From Daucus carota subsp. sativus (taxonomy: Eukaryota; Streptophyta; Magnoliopsida; Apiales; Apiaceae), in NCBI RefSeq assembly GCF_001625215.2, contig NC_030381.2, positions 34,966,689 to 35,030,688 on the forward strand: a stretch of DNA of 64,000 nucleotides, read 5' to 3'. This document shows, one piece after another, positions 1 to 10,321 of the stretch. The notes under the pieces are model-generated. The model had not been told where the DNA came from, did no database searches, and saw only the letters and a list, made by a program, of their open reading frames with translations. The position numbers were made by a program, and so were the translations under genes. The first letter of the stretch is position 1, and each line of letters starts with the position of its first letter.

Positions 1-1
1 G

Positions 2-544
2 CGAGTCGCTCAACTGGAATCCCTTGTCCCCGGAACACATCGTTCCGGGAAGCAGCCCTTTGAAGAGGAAAGTCAATCAGGCCATCGTGATGATAGAAGG
101 CCTGTGATTGTTCCACGAAACTTATTCGCGTCAGGCGGCCAGACTACCGCCGGAGGAGAGGGCGCTAGGGACGGAGGAAGACCCCCGCAAGATAGACGAG
201 CGACCGCACATCTGGAGGAAGCCAGTCGAGATGTTAACGCTCTGGCGGAAAGATACAGAGGAAGAGTCAGTAGGGCGGATCTTTTGGCCCTGATCAAAGA
301 TCTTGAAAGTAGACCTGAATATGCGAGTACCGGGTCAAGAACGGCAGGCACAGGTCGAGAAGGACATAGGAAGGAGATTCCACATGGATCAGGCTCAAGA
401 AGCTATGACAGATCGCAAGAACAAGAACCCCGTGGTTTGGGAGGAAGATCGGAGCAAGACCCGATCGTGCTTGAAGGACGGCAGAGTCAGGGAGGAACGC
501 GCGAGCAGGCGACGTCTCCGGGCAACGGAAAGACTCATCATCAG
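2..544 (+). CDS. Gag N-terminal exon (partial, open at the window edge)
   Basis: A frame open from position 2 runs without stops to 580 and is hydrophilic, rich in Arg, Glu, Gln and Gly, with a short helical stretch around codons 65-85. It has no start in the window. At 544/545 the frame meets CAG|GTTCTT, and an AT-rich stretch follows up to an acceptor AG at 635-636. Splicing 545-636 joins it in phase 0 to the open frame that leads into the gag-pol ORF. I infer that this is the first coding exon of Gag, not an independent ORF. The alternative is a separate leader ORF that ends at 580. Confidence 0.6.
29..49 (+). other. GC-rich hairpin in the gag leader
   Basis: CCCGGAAC (29-36) and GTTCCGGG (42-49) form a perfect 8-bp stem with a 5-nt loop. 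It lies inside the open gag exon. Its function is unknown; a role in genomic RNA structure is only a possibility. Confidence 0.4.
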
Positions 545-636
545 GTTCTTTTCTTGTCTCCTCTTTGTAAATTATCGTAAAAGTTATATTATATTTTGTT
601 CTGGTAGTAGTAGGATATGTAATAATGAATGGTTAG
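545..636 (+). other. Probable intron in the gag leader
   Basis: The 92-bp segment starts GTTCTT and ends TTAG. It is strongly AT-rich against the GC-richer flanks and contains the only stops (from 580 and at 634) that separate the two open frames. Both sides are phase 0, so removal gives one continuous frame. Confidence 0.55.
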
Positions 637-3600
637 GCAAATCTTGATCAGACCATTGCCGATCCGCATATTCAAGCCTCATCTCAGGCCAATGCTCATG
701 CCAATCCGCATATTCAAACCTCCTCTCAGGCCAATGCACCCCCATCTGCTCAGACTCACGCTAATCAATCCAATTTTCTCGCCACGGCAAGTGATCTTAT
801 GGCTACCGGAACACTTCCATCCATGACTCTGTCGCAGCCAAACGTTCAGACCATTCCAGGCATCGGAGCTATTGATGTCAATAGCCTAAGGAAACTTCTG
901 GCACATTTCGACGGAAGCCAAACGTCTCTTTCAAGCCAAGCCCTATCACCGTTCTCCGCTGAAGTGATAGAGGCTCCGTTGCCAGCCAATTACAGGAACA
1001 CCACCTCCGATTTAAAGTTTCATGGCAACTCAGATGCTGTAGAGTTTCTTGGAAGGTTCAACGTGGAGATGGGTGTCTACCAGATACCGGATCCTGTCAG
1101 GTGTAGACTTCTTGCGGCCACATTCAGAGATAGTGCCTACCAATGGTTCCGGAAATTGGAACCAGCATCCATCACTTCTTGGACAAGCATGCAGACTATG
1201 TTCTTGACTCAGTTCCAGGCAACCGTCAAGTACGCTCCACCGGTCACCACTCTGGCAAATATCAAACAAAAGGAAGGAGAGACTCTTCATGCCTACTTCA
1301 AACGTTTCAATGCAGAGTCATCCAATGTTCGGGGGGCAACTGATGAGACATTGAAGAGCTTCTTGGTGGCCGGGCTTCGAGTAGGAACTGATTTTTGGAA
1401 GCATTTGCAAGGCAATGATCCCAAGTCTCTGGCAGATTTATATGCAAGGGCTGAGGCATACAAAAATGTTGAACAGTCACTGGCTGAGAGTCGAAAGAAT
1501 GAGAGAAGCCCTGGTAAGGCCCGACAAAAGAGAAGGGACCGGTCTCCGAGTCCAGAACCAAGGGGGAGGCGTCGAAGCCCCAATCGAGTCAACACCATGT
1601 ATAGAAGGAATTATACACCTCCTCGAGATCATGAAGACAGGGAAGATCGCTGGACACCACTTGCCGCGCCAATCGATCACATCTTTGAAGTTAATCGTGA
1701 CAAGGGACTCTTCCGCAGGCCAGCTCCACTAAATTCTTGGCAAGCCAAGAATAAGGATAAGTATTGTGAATACCACGAATCAACCGGGCATGATACCCAT
1801 GAATGTAGACAACTGAAAGAAGAGATTGAGTTGCTAATCAAAGAAGGCCAGCTTAATGAATGGATAGTACGAGAAGCCCGGTCCCGACGAGATATTCGAG
1901 CCAAAGACAGAAGGGGGCTTGGCTATACTGGCGATCAAGAGAGGGGAAAGCAAGAAGACATCCAGTTCGTTAAGGAAGGAAGCATTCATGTCATCTTTGG
2001 AGGACCACATGTGGCTGGTGAGGGGACCAGGGCTATGGAGAGATATGCAAAGGAAGCCAAAGGTAGGCCCCTTACTAATATACATAATTTGTCATCTAGA
2101 CCGCCTAAGGTCTTTAGAGGCGAAGCCATTGACATTACCTTTTCAGAAGAAGATGCCAGATGGGTTCACCACCCGCACAACGATGCTCTGGTGATCGCTC
2201 TTCGTATTGGTCCAATGAATGTTCATCGTGTGCTTGTTGATAATGGAAGCTCTGTCAACATTCTTTATTATGGCACTTACCAGAAGCTTGGCCTCCCTGA
2301 TAAGGATATGAAGGTTGAGGATGTCTATATTTATGGGTTTGGTGGGGAGGCTGTAAAGGTAAAAGGAACAATCCGGCTCCCGGTAACTCTAGGAGAAGGA
2401 ACATGCTCAGTCACTCAGGTTATGGATTTTATGATTGTGGATCACGACTCATCACACAATGCCATTATTGGGCGACCTTTACTAAAAGAAATGAGGGTGG
2501 TCACATCAATATATCATTTGTCTATGAAATTCCCAACACCTGGAGGGATTGGAGTTGTGAGGGGGTGCCAATATGACTCCAGAGAGTGTTACCTGCAATC
2601 TCTTAAAGGTTTCAAGAAGAGTAGATCACTGAAAGAACCCCTTGTTGCCAACACTGGTGGGGAGATCAATATGACTTACTTCGTCCAATTTCCTGATGAA
2701 GGAGATAATCTCGGGCAATCAAAAGGGAAAGAACCAATGGAAGTAGATTCAGATGCCGAGCTTAAGCCCTGTTCTATATGGGAAAAAGGGGAGACATCTG
2801 GAACCAAAGAAGAATCTGATCTAGACCCAAGGCTGCCCCTAGAGTTAACCAGGACCGGTCCAGCTGAGGATACTGTTGATATCCAGGTTGGGGAAGCCAG
2901 TGAGGCCAAAACATTAAAGATAGGGTCTAAGCTGAAAGGAGAATTGAAGGTAGGCCTTATCCGTTTCTTAAGAAGCAACTTGGATGTTTTTGCTTGGTGT
3001 CATGCTGATATGGTAGGGATCGACCCAGAGGTAATGAGTCACCATTTAAACATTGACCCTAACAAGAAAGGGATAAGACAGAAGAGAAGGCCTGTTAGTG
3101 GAGAAAGGGCCCAAGCACTAAAGGAAGAGGTTGACCGGTTGTTAGGTGCTAGGTTGATTAAAGAGTCGTTCTACCCTACATGGCTGGCTAACCCGGTTCT
3201 TGTCAAGAAGCCGAATGGGAAGTGGAGAACTTGTGTTGATTTCACAGATCTGAACAAAGCATGCCCAAAGGATAGTTTTCCACTCCCAAGGATAGACCAG
3301 TTGGTGGACGCCACAGCAGGACACGCTCTGTTAAGTTTCATGGATGCCTATTCAGGATACAATCAGATACCCATGCATGAACCAGATCAAGAGCACACTT
3401 CATTTATAACTGACAGAGGATTATATTGCTATATAGGGATGCCATTTGGACTAATCAATGCTGGCGCAACTTACCAACGCCTTGTGAACATGATGTTTAA
3501 AGACCAGATCGGTAAGACTATGGAGGTTTATGTAGATGACATGTTGGTCAAGTCCAAGGAGGCGCAAGATCACATTCGGCACTTGTCTGAAATGTTTGAC

Positions 3601-6150
3601 GTACTTAGGAAGTATCGAATGAAGTTGAATCCGCAGAAGTGTGTATTTGGGGTTGAGTCTGGTAAATTCTTGGGGTTCATGGTAAATCATCGAGGAATCG
3701 AAGCTAATCCTGCAAAAATCAAGGCATTACTTGATATGAAGTCTCCTCAGAATGTGAGGCAGGTTCAGAGCCTTACGGGAAGGATAGCAGCATTAAATAG
3801 ATTTGTGTCTAAGTCCTCAGACAGATGCAAGGAGTTCTTTAAGGCTATCAAGGAGGCTGGGAAAACGTTTGTATGGACGGATGAATGTGAAGAGGCCTTC
3901 CAAAAAATAAAGGAACAATTGGGAAAGCCACCTCTCTTGGCCAAACCCGTAGAAGGGGAAACATTGATCTTATACCTGGCTGTTTCAAGATACTCGGTCA
4001 GCGCCGTTCTTGTAAAGGAGGAGAAGGATGTTCAGTTCCCGGTATATTATGTTAGCAAAAGGCTATTGGATGCTGAGACAAGATACACTAGCATGGAAAA
4101 GTTGGTATACTCTTTGATCTTAGCAGCAAGGAAACTTCGTCCATACTTTCAGGCACATAAGATTGAGGTAAGAACTTCATACCCTCTCCGTCAAATTATG
4201 CATAAGCCAGAGGCAACGGGAAGATTGATGAAATGGGCAGTAGAGCTAGGACAGTTTGATTTGGAGTATAAGCCTAGGGCTACTGTCAAGGGTCAAGCTC
4301 TGGCTGATTTCTTGCTAGAATTTGAAGATGATAACCAAGAATGGGCAATAGTGCCATATAGTCCCAACATTGAGCCTATCGACGGACTTTTGATAGAGGA
4401 TGATGCATGGTGGAATTTGCATGTTGATGGAGCTGTCAACTCGGATGGAGCTGGTGTAGGGATAGTTCTGGTTAGTCCCGGGGGGTGTCGATTGTTAAGT
4501 GCCATCCACTTAGGGTTCCCTGCAACCAATAATGATGCAGAATATGAAGCTTTGATCAATGGTCTAGCCCTAGCAGTAGAAATGAAGGCTAGGAACCTTA
4601 TTGTGTACAGTGATTCGATGTTGGTAGTCCACCAGGTAAATGGGGGGTTCTTGGCTCGGGGTTGGAGAACGAACTTATACATGATCCATACGCAAGAACT
4701 GATAAAGAAGTTCAGAGAGGTACATTTGGAAAAGGTTCCTCGCGAGAAAAATGAAGGTGCTGATGCCTTGGCAAAGGCCAGTTCTAGAAGGGACACCAAG
4801 TTATTGGGAACTATCCAATTCTGTGTTCAAGAGAAGCCCAGTGTGTCAGAAGCACAGAAGGTCACCCGGTTTAGAGGAGATCTAATGGAAGTGGAGAAGG
4901 AAGTCGTGGACACTTGGATGACTCCTATACTTAAGTTCATCCAGGAGGGTCAACTCCCAGAAAGTATAAAGGAAGCCAGAAGTCTCAGATACAAAGCAGC
5001 GAGATTTGTAATATATGATGGTATCTTGTACAAGAGAGGGTTCAACCAGCCGTTGCTGAAGTGCATTGCAGGGGAAGAGTGCAATTATATCTTAAGGGAA
5101 GTACATGAAGGAATATGCGGCAATCACTCGGGGGGTAGTTCACTTGCACTGAAGATCCTTAGGCAAGGATACTACTGGCCGACTATGAGGAGTGAGGCAA
5201 GCAAGTTCGTGCAAGCTTGTGACAAGTGCCAGCGATTTGCCACATATTCATCTCGTCCTGCAGCAAGTATGACTCCGTTACTCAGCCCATGGCCATTCGC
5301 TTTGTGGGGGATAGATCTCATTGGAGAGCTTCCAAAAGCCAAAGGAGGAGTCAGGTATGCAGTAGTGGCAGTAGATTACTTTACAAAATGGGCCGAGGCC
5401 GCGCCTCTAGCAACCATTACTGCTAAGAAGATAACAAGTTTTGTATTCAATTCAATCGTGTGTAGATTTGGTATCCCATACAAATTGATATCTGATAATG
5501 GGAAACAATTTGATAGCAGAGAATTGAAGAAGTTGTGTGATGACTTGAATATAAGGAGGAACTTTGCAGCTGTGTATCATCCACAGAGCAATGGGCAGAC
5601 TGAAGCAATCAACAAGATCATCAAACACACGCTGAAGGCCAAGTTGGAAGAGAAGAAAGGTGATTGGCCGGAGGAGCTTCCAATGGTACTATGGTCATAC
5701 AACACTACGCCAAGGACAACCACTGGGGAGTCGCCGTTCATGTTGACCTATGGTTGTGAAGCAATGGTTCCGGTAGAGGTCGGAGCAGGTTCCTTCAGGA
5801 GAGACCACTTCCAGGAAGAGGACAATGTTGTTAACCAGAGGCTACATCTAGATATGTTGGAGGAAGTCAGGAGGGAGTCGCAAGTTAGGTTGGCAGCATA
5901 CCAACAAAGGACAGCTCGATTCTACAACAGTCGAGTCAAGCCTAGACCATTCAAGGTAGGGGACTTGGTGTTGCGCAGGATGATGCCAGGAATGAAGGTG
6001 CCAGGTCATGGAGTGTTTGGGGCAAATTGGGAAGGACCCTACCGCATTCGAGCTGAGATTTTTGGAGGTGCATATTACTTAGAAGACATGCAAGGAGAGC
6101 CCATCTCTAAGGCATGGAATGCTGAGCACCTAAAGAAATACTATCAGTAG
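637..6150 (+). CDS. gag-pol: Gag-Pol polyprotein (TAT-type retrotransposon)
   Basis: From ATG 799 the frame encodes 1783 aa; it is also open back to 637, a likely splice acceptor. Domains in order, numbered from ATG 799: retrotransposon Gag (about 70-240); a C-H-H-C knuckle-like motif from Cys323; retropepsin with DNGSS at 481; reverse transcriptase with YVDD at 911-914; RT-linked RNase H (about 1030-1150); a second RNase H with Asp1210 in HVDGA and later AEYEA and YSDS motifs; integrase with an HHCC zinc site (His1436 to Cys1474) and a DDE triad Asp1506, Asp1566, Glu1602 with 35 residues between the last two. The first RNase H has YLAVS where active enzymes have an Asp, so it looks inactive, as is usual in TAT elements. 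All other catalytic motifs are present. The upstream extension 637-798 contains two copies of an ANPHIQ-x-SSQANA-like peptide. Confidence 0.93.
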   Translation, partial: ANLDQTIADPHIQASSQANAHANPHIQTSSQANAPPSAQTHANQSNFLATASDLMATGTLPSMTLSQPNVQTIPGIGAIDVNSLRKLLAHFDGSQTSLSSQALSPFSAEVIEAPLPANYRNTTSDLKFHGNSDAVEFLGRFNVEMGVYQIPDPVRCRLLAATFRDSAYQWFRKLEPASITSWTSMQTMFLTQFQATVKYAPPVTTLANIKQKEGETLHAYFKRFNAESSNVRGATDETLKSFLVAGLRVGTDFWKHLQGNDPKSLADLYARAEAYKNVEQSLAESRKNERSPGKARQKRRDRSPSPEPRGRRRSPNRVNTMYRRNYTPPRDHEDREDRWTPLAAPIDHIFEVNRDKGLFRRPAPLNSWQAKNKDKYCEYHESTGHDTHECRQLKEEIELLIKEGQLNEWIVREARSRRDIRAKDRRGLGYTGDQERGKQEDIQFVKEGSIHVIFGGPHVAGEGTRAMERYAKEAKGRPLTNIHNLSSRPPKVFRGEAIDITFSEEDARWVHHPHNDALVIALRIGPMNVHRVLVDNGSSVNILYYGTYQKLGLPDKDMKVEDVYIYGFGGEAVKVKGTIRLPVTLGEGTCSVTQVMDFMIVDHDSSHNAIIGRPLLKEMRVVTSIYHLSMKFPTPGGIGVVRGCQYDSRECYLQSLKGFKKSRSLKEPLVANTGGEINMTYFVQFPDEGDNLGQSKGKEPMEVDSDAELKPCSIWEKGETSGTKEESDLDPRLPLELTRTGPAEDTVDIQVGEASEAKTLKIGSKLKGELKVGLIRFLRSNLDVFAWCHADMVGIDPEVMSHHLNIDPNKKGIRQKRRPVSGERAQALKEEVDRLLGARLIKESFYPTWLANPVLVKKPNGKWRTCVDFTDLNKACPKDSFPLPRIDQLVDATAGHALLSFMDAYSGYNQIPMHEPDQEHTSFITDRGLYCYIGMPFGLINAGATYQRLVNMMFKDQIGKTMEVYVDDMLVKSKEAQDHIRHLSEMFDVLRKYRMKLNPQKCVFGVESGKFLGFMVNHRGIEANPAKIKALLDMKSPQNVRQVQSLTGRIAALNRFVSKSSDRCKEFFKAIKEAGKTFVWTDECEEAFQKIKEQLGKPPLLAKPVEGETLILYLAVSRYSVSAVLVKEEKDVQFPVYYVSKRLLDAETRYTSMEKLVYSLILAARKLRPYFQAHKIEVRTSYPLRQIMHKPEATGRLMKWAVELGQFDLEYKPRATVKGQALADFLLEFEDDNQEWAIVPYSPNIEPIDGLLIEDDAWWNLHVDGAVNSDGAGVGIVLVSPGGCRLLSAIHLGFPATNNDAEYEALINGLALAVEMKARNLIVYSDSMLVVHQVNGGFLARGWRTNLYMIHTQELIKKFREVHLEKVPREKNEGADALAKASSRRDTKLLGTIQFCVQEKPSVSEAQKVTRFRGDLMEVEKEVVDTWMTPILKFIQEGQLPESIKEARSLRYKAARFVIYDGILYKRGFNQPLLKCIAGEECNYILREVHEGICGNHSGGSSLALKILRQGYYWPTMRSEASKFVQACDKCQRFATYSSRPAASMTPLLSPWPFALWGIDLIGELPKAKGGVRYAVVAVDYFTKWAEAAPLATITAKKITSFVFNSIVCRFGIPYKLISDNGKQFDSRELKKLCDDLNIRRNFAAVYHPQSNGQTEAINKIIKHTLKAKLEEKKGDWPEELPMVLWSYNTTPRTTTGESPFMLTYGCEAMVPVEVGAGSFRRDHFQEEDNVVNQRLHLDMLEEVRRESQVRLAAYQQRTARFYNSRVKPRPFKVGDLVLRRMMPGMKVPGHGVFGANWEGPYRIRAEIFGGAYYLEDMQGEPISKAWNAEHLKKYYQ

Positions 6151-6806
6151 AAGCAACCTGTAATTGTTGAGAGCAATAGAAGATGGAATGTTTTTGATGA
6201 TCCCTTGATGAAATGATAATGCTAGTATAGTTTGCTTAATTCTGCCATCTGCAAACATACGGCGCGCCCAATCTTAAGGCGCGCCCCACCATTATTAACT
6301 TGGTCCCTTATCATTATCAAGCAAAAGAAATTAAAAGACAAGTCGACAGAAAAATTAATACTTCAAGTATCAGACAAGACCTGGCGCGCCTGATCCTCAC
6401 AATATTAAGGAAAGACAAGTAGTGAAGAAAAATGTGCAGGAAAAATGATCTAATAAAATAGTCACCTCCTATCAAATAAATTGTTGTTTCAGGGTCACAA
6501 AGATGTCCAGATTAGGCGCGCCAGATCATACGGCGCGCCATCTTGTTACTTATAAATACTTTATAGCATAGCAAGAAGGACGCATCAACCCAGATGGCGC
6601 GCCCAACAGAATATAACTTGGAAGGAATGAGTAGAAAGTTCAAACATTTGCATAATAATATGATCATAGAAATAAAAAGAAGTCAACATACAACGAGAGG
6701 GCGCGCCCTCATATCAAATTCAAGATAATGTATCAAAACTATCAATTGCAAGGTTACAGGGACCTGCACCCAAGTGAACATTCTGACAGATAAATGTTAA
6801 ATAAAC
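6151..6806. other. Spacer between convergent gag-pol and antisense gene
   Basis: There is no credible ORF. It separates the stop of gag-pol (plus) from the stop of the antisense gene (minus), so both transcripts must terminate here or overlap. It carries seven exact GGCGCGCC palindromes, at 6261, 6278, 6383, 6515, 6532, 6596 and 6700, in otherwise AT-rich sequence. Confidence 0.7.
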
Positions 6807-9284
6807 TTAGACCTGATCCAGTGAAGAGTCAAGAATGTTAGGTTGTGACCCGGTCATCTCAGCCGTCTCAACAGTCAAGGGTTCCTGGAGAGTATCGCCA
6901 CCAGATTGAATTCTAGGGATTTGATTCTCTGGAGATTCTTGGCCCAGTTGGCGCACCTCATCTTGAACATCTAGGCGCGCCTCTTGAGGAGAAGGTTGTT
7001 CCAGAAATTTCTTGGCAGAATCAGACGCAGCCTCCAATTCAATCTCCAACCTCCTCTCCTCAATAGCTTGGGCTTGTTCCACTTTGAACTCTTCAATCCA
7101 TTTTCTGGTGGCAGGAACAAATTTGCCCCAGTCATAGTCAGGGTCTACAGCAAGAAAACCAGTAACATAACTCCTAAATCCTTCCGCATAAGCAAGGCGG
7201 TTAGTCTCAGCTTGCTTCTCCCCTAACTCTTCAACCCTCTTCTCCAAAGAGACAACTGTCTCACCAGCACTTGACAGGTCTTGGGCTGTCTTGTTTAGCT
7301 CCGTCCTAAGGTTATCTGCATCTGACTTCAGCCTGGAGATATCCTTAATGGCTTTAGTCTTAAACCTTTCCAGCTCAGCCTTATCCTTCTCAGCCTCAGC
7401 TAGCACTTGCTTCATCTTAGTATTTTCTTCTCTGGCAGCCTCGAGGCTCGCCCTGAGTTTCTCGGTATCTGATGGGTTGCAGGTCAAATGAAAGAACAAT
7501 TCTGCGGCGGCGCGCCTACATGCATCGGCCGCCTGATCGCCATTTCTCTGCTGCCAGGTCGCGAACTTGGAAGGCTCAATGTAACCGTCTGCTACTTTAG
7601 CAAACCAGTCGCCAGCAGCTGTCACTGGAGCATCAAAAGGGAACCCCTCAGGAGATTCTTGCAGCTTCGATTTTTTTGAGGAATGAACCTCCAACTCTTG
7701 ATTCCTCCTCTTCTCCTGGATCTTCTTCTTAGGAGAGGGAGGCTTTTTAGCCTGTTGGCTAACAGATACTTTTGGCATCTGTTTTGAACTGGACGCGCCC
7801 ACATTAGTGGCGCGCCCTCCTTTCACGCCAAATCCCGAGGGGAGCGACATATCTGCAAATAAAACAGAACATGAGAAAAATGACAAATAACAAGGTAAAG
7901 TAAGATACAAATATCAGCATGACATGACAATAAGAGGTGTGAACAATAAAAAAGCAGACTAGAAGTATAATTAAAGAAATATAACCGTAGTCAGGCGCGC
8001 CATGATTGTCAGATTCGTCAGATTCCTCTTCTTCAATCTCAACCTCCTCAACTGCCTTGGCTTTTCTTTTTATAGGGCGACCCCCATAAAAATCTTGATA
8101 TGGGCATATGTCTCCCACCACTTCGCTTAAAAATCCATATTCCTTCAGCCGTTCAGTAGTAACCAAGTGATTGATGATTTTAGCCTCATAAGGAAGGTTA
8201 ATTATATTTTCTGCACGTCTCTTGGCGCGCCCTGATAAAGCAGATTGTTTCCTTTCAACTAAGTAAGAAGAAGGAAAGAAAAACATCTAAGTATGTCATT
8301 CTAAGAAAATAAGGATGAAAAAGAGATAGGAAGATATGGCGCGCCAAAGGATAGCTTACTAGGCGAAGTATTGAATTGAGTCCTAATCCGTTCTTCTGGC
8401 CAAGCATAGAAAAACGGTTCCTTCCATTTCTTCTCGTTGCTGGTTTTGCCTTCAGACCAACCCGTGGAATTATGAGATCTCCTTACCACTAAATAGAAGT
8501 AACCTAGACTAGACGCGCCCAGTCTAAAGAAGTAGCTTAAGTCTTCCATTGTAGGAGCACGTTGATTATGGTCTCGATACAACATATAAAGGGCGATAGC
8601 AAGCTTCCAGCTATTGGGAGAGAGTTGGATGGGGGCGATATCGAACCATTCAATAATGGATCTGAAGTAGGGATGTAGTGGAGGACCGATGCCTAACTTA
8701 ACCAACTTTGGAGTAAGAACCATTCTGGGAATTCTTAACCTGGGATTATAATCAAATATATGGGGTCTCATCCATGGATGAGGGCGCGCCCAAATGCATC
8801 CTTTGTCATAATATTTTAAACACCATTTGATTTCGGCATTGGAAGCAGTAGAAGATAAACCTACGCAAGCCAGTTTACCAGCCTTCTTGCGAGCCTTGGC
8901 CTTTACGGTTTCTCGGATCTCCTTATCTTCATCCCAATCAAAATCCAATTCATGGTCAGAAATTCTAGGGTGGGCATAAGGATTAGGAGAAGGCTGAGGA
9001 GAAGGGGGGCGCGCCTCATCGTTCAACTCCTCATCGTTCAAATCATGGTAAAATGTTTCTGCTTCGGCCTCCGCCTCAATCTCTTCGGAGTCTTCCTCAT
9101 CTATACTCGCCTCAGGACCACTGCCTTCGACATTATCTTGCTGATCTTCATCCGACTTAGTAACTTGGAAGGTTTTCCGATTAATAGGGACGCGGAGGTC
9201 GCGCTCATCTTGATTTAGGAGAACATCTATGTCTATGTGATGAGTTTCTTGGATTTCAGGGGAAGATGCTCCACTTTCAGACAT
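6807..9284 (-). CDS. Antisense spliced gene inside the retrotransposon (747 aa, function unknown)
   Basis: Coding exons on the minus strand are 9284-8360, 8258-7986 and 7852-6807. Introns are 8359-8259 (GTAAGC...TTAG) and 7985-7853 (GTTATA...GCAG). Both junctions restore frame exactly, giving 747 aa. The start MSESG at 9284 is the first ATG in the exon that begins at 9359. The N-terminal third is acidic (Glu/Asp runs). A folded domain of about 200 residues follows, rich in Trp, Tyr and Pro (WARPHPWM, IIEWFDIAP and FFRLGASS motifs), resembling the 'putative plant transposon/gag-like' domains seen in plant genomes. Exon 2 is basic then acidic. Exon 3 has a long coiled coil (about residues 530-620). 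Extra ORFs, including antisense ones, are known in TAT-lineage elements; I do not recognise a function. Confidence 0.75.
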
Positions 9285-9359
9285 AATTGTAGAAAATTGG
9301 GGAAGAAAGGATCGTAATGGAGTAGGAGAAAGTAAATTTGGCGCGCCCAGATTGGCCAG

Positions 9360-9844
9360 CTGCAAAAGAATAAAAAGAGGAATGATGAAACAACTGGGCG
9401 CGCCAAGACCAAAAGAAAAATGAAATAAAGACGGATACTTTAGAAAGCTGCAATGAAATTTCAGGCGAAAACCTAGTACTAATATGAGAATCTATATAAA
9501 GGTGTTAACTTAAGAAGAGCGAGGGCGCGCCTAATGGTAGGGCGCGCCCTGTCAGTAAAAAGAGGGTACAAACAACGCTAAGTAGCTGTCATTCTCCAAC
9601 ATACAAAAGGGAAAGTAAGGATTACGCGATATGGTTAGCAGACACGTCAAATCTCTAAATCATAACGCTTTGATATCATAAACACAAAAACACAATAAAG
9701 ACAAAACAAAACAAGATCAAACATATATACACGCATATACATACAGAGGAAGTGTACGAAGAACAGTGAAGAAAGTGAAGGGTCATGTGCTTAAATACGA
9801 AGATTTACTCGGTAAAATGATAAAAAGAAGGCATGTACATGTAC
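9360..9844 (-). other. 5'UTR intron of the antisense gene
   Basis: On the minus strand the sequence reads CGCAAG|GTACAT at 9845/9844 and TATTCTTTTGCAG|CTGG at 9360/9359, both good splice sites. Removing this 485-bp segment joins a pyrimidine-rich leader (about 9965-9845) to the exon that carries ATG 9284. Three GGCGCGCC sites (9397, 9524, 9541) lie in it. Confidence 0.55.
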
Positions 9845-9990
9845 CTTGCGACGAGAGGAGTTATGGGATGGCCTTAAAATCACAAATGGAGCAGCAACGC
9901 GGATGATAAAGCTTGAAGAACGAGAACGGCGGCGTAAAGGGTTTTTAGAGTAAAAGACGGTGAAAATGAAGAAGTGAAAAGGGAGACCCG

Positions 9991-9998
9991 TATTTATA
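9991..9998 (-). promoter_or_regulatory. TATA box of the antisense gene
   Basis: The minus strand reads GTATAAATACGGG. About 30 bp downstream (near 9965) a pyrimidine-rich leader begins that leads into the spliced 5'UTR. This gives the antisense gene a promoter separate from the LTR. Confidence 0.6.
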
Positions 9999-10179
9999 CC
10001 TGGGAGAAAATAATGATTTAAAATAAAGGAAAAATGGCAAGTAGTGGAATACAGCTGTACACAATAAGGGCTTCAACGGTCATCAACATAGGGCGCGCCT
10101 AGATAAGTCAAAGACAGTTGTTGAAAGGAGATGAAGATTCCTGAAGATCTCGTCGACATTTTCAATATCACCAAGATCT

Positions 10180-10189
10180 GGGGGGTAGT
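10180..10189 (+). other. Polypurine tract before the 3' LTR
   Basis: AAGATCT then a run of six G (10180-10185) and TAGT lies immediately 5' of the TG that starts the LTR, the expected place for the plus-strand primer. Confidence 0.6.
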
Positions 10190-10297
10190 TGTTATATACG
10201 AAATTGTGAGGACTTATTAAATGGGCCGAGCCCACAGAAGAAAGACTATTTGGGTCAGGAAAGTCAAGGTCAGTCCGGTCTCAAAGTAACCCTGTCA

Positions 10298-10321
10298 AAA
10301 GATAGGGCGCGCCCTATCTTT
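10298..10321. repeat. 24-bp perfect palindrome in the 3' LTR
   Basis: AAAGATAG-GGCGCGCC-CTATCTTT is perfectly self-complementary, centred on a GGCGCGCC copy, with another copy (10323) two bases further on. Confidence 0.9.

Noticed and set aside
303-826. Frames 303-647 and 629-826 overlapping the gag leader
   Set aside because: They run out of frame with the spliced gag model and include intron sequence. The second is the gag repeat peptide region read in the wrong frame.
4293-4799. 168-codon minus-strand frame opposite pol
   Set aside because: It is the shadow of the strongly conserved second RNase H region on the other strand.
9285-9365. Start of the antisense protein at 9365
   Set aside because: The codon there is TTG and lies in the polypyrimidine/AG acceptor of the 5'UTR intron. 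The first ATG in the exon is at 9284.
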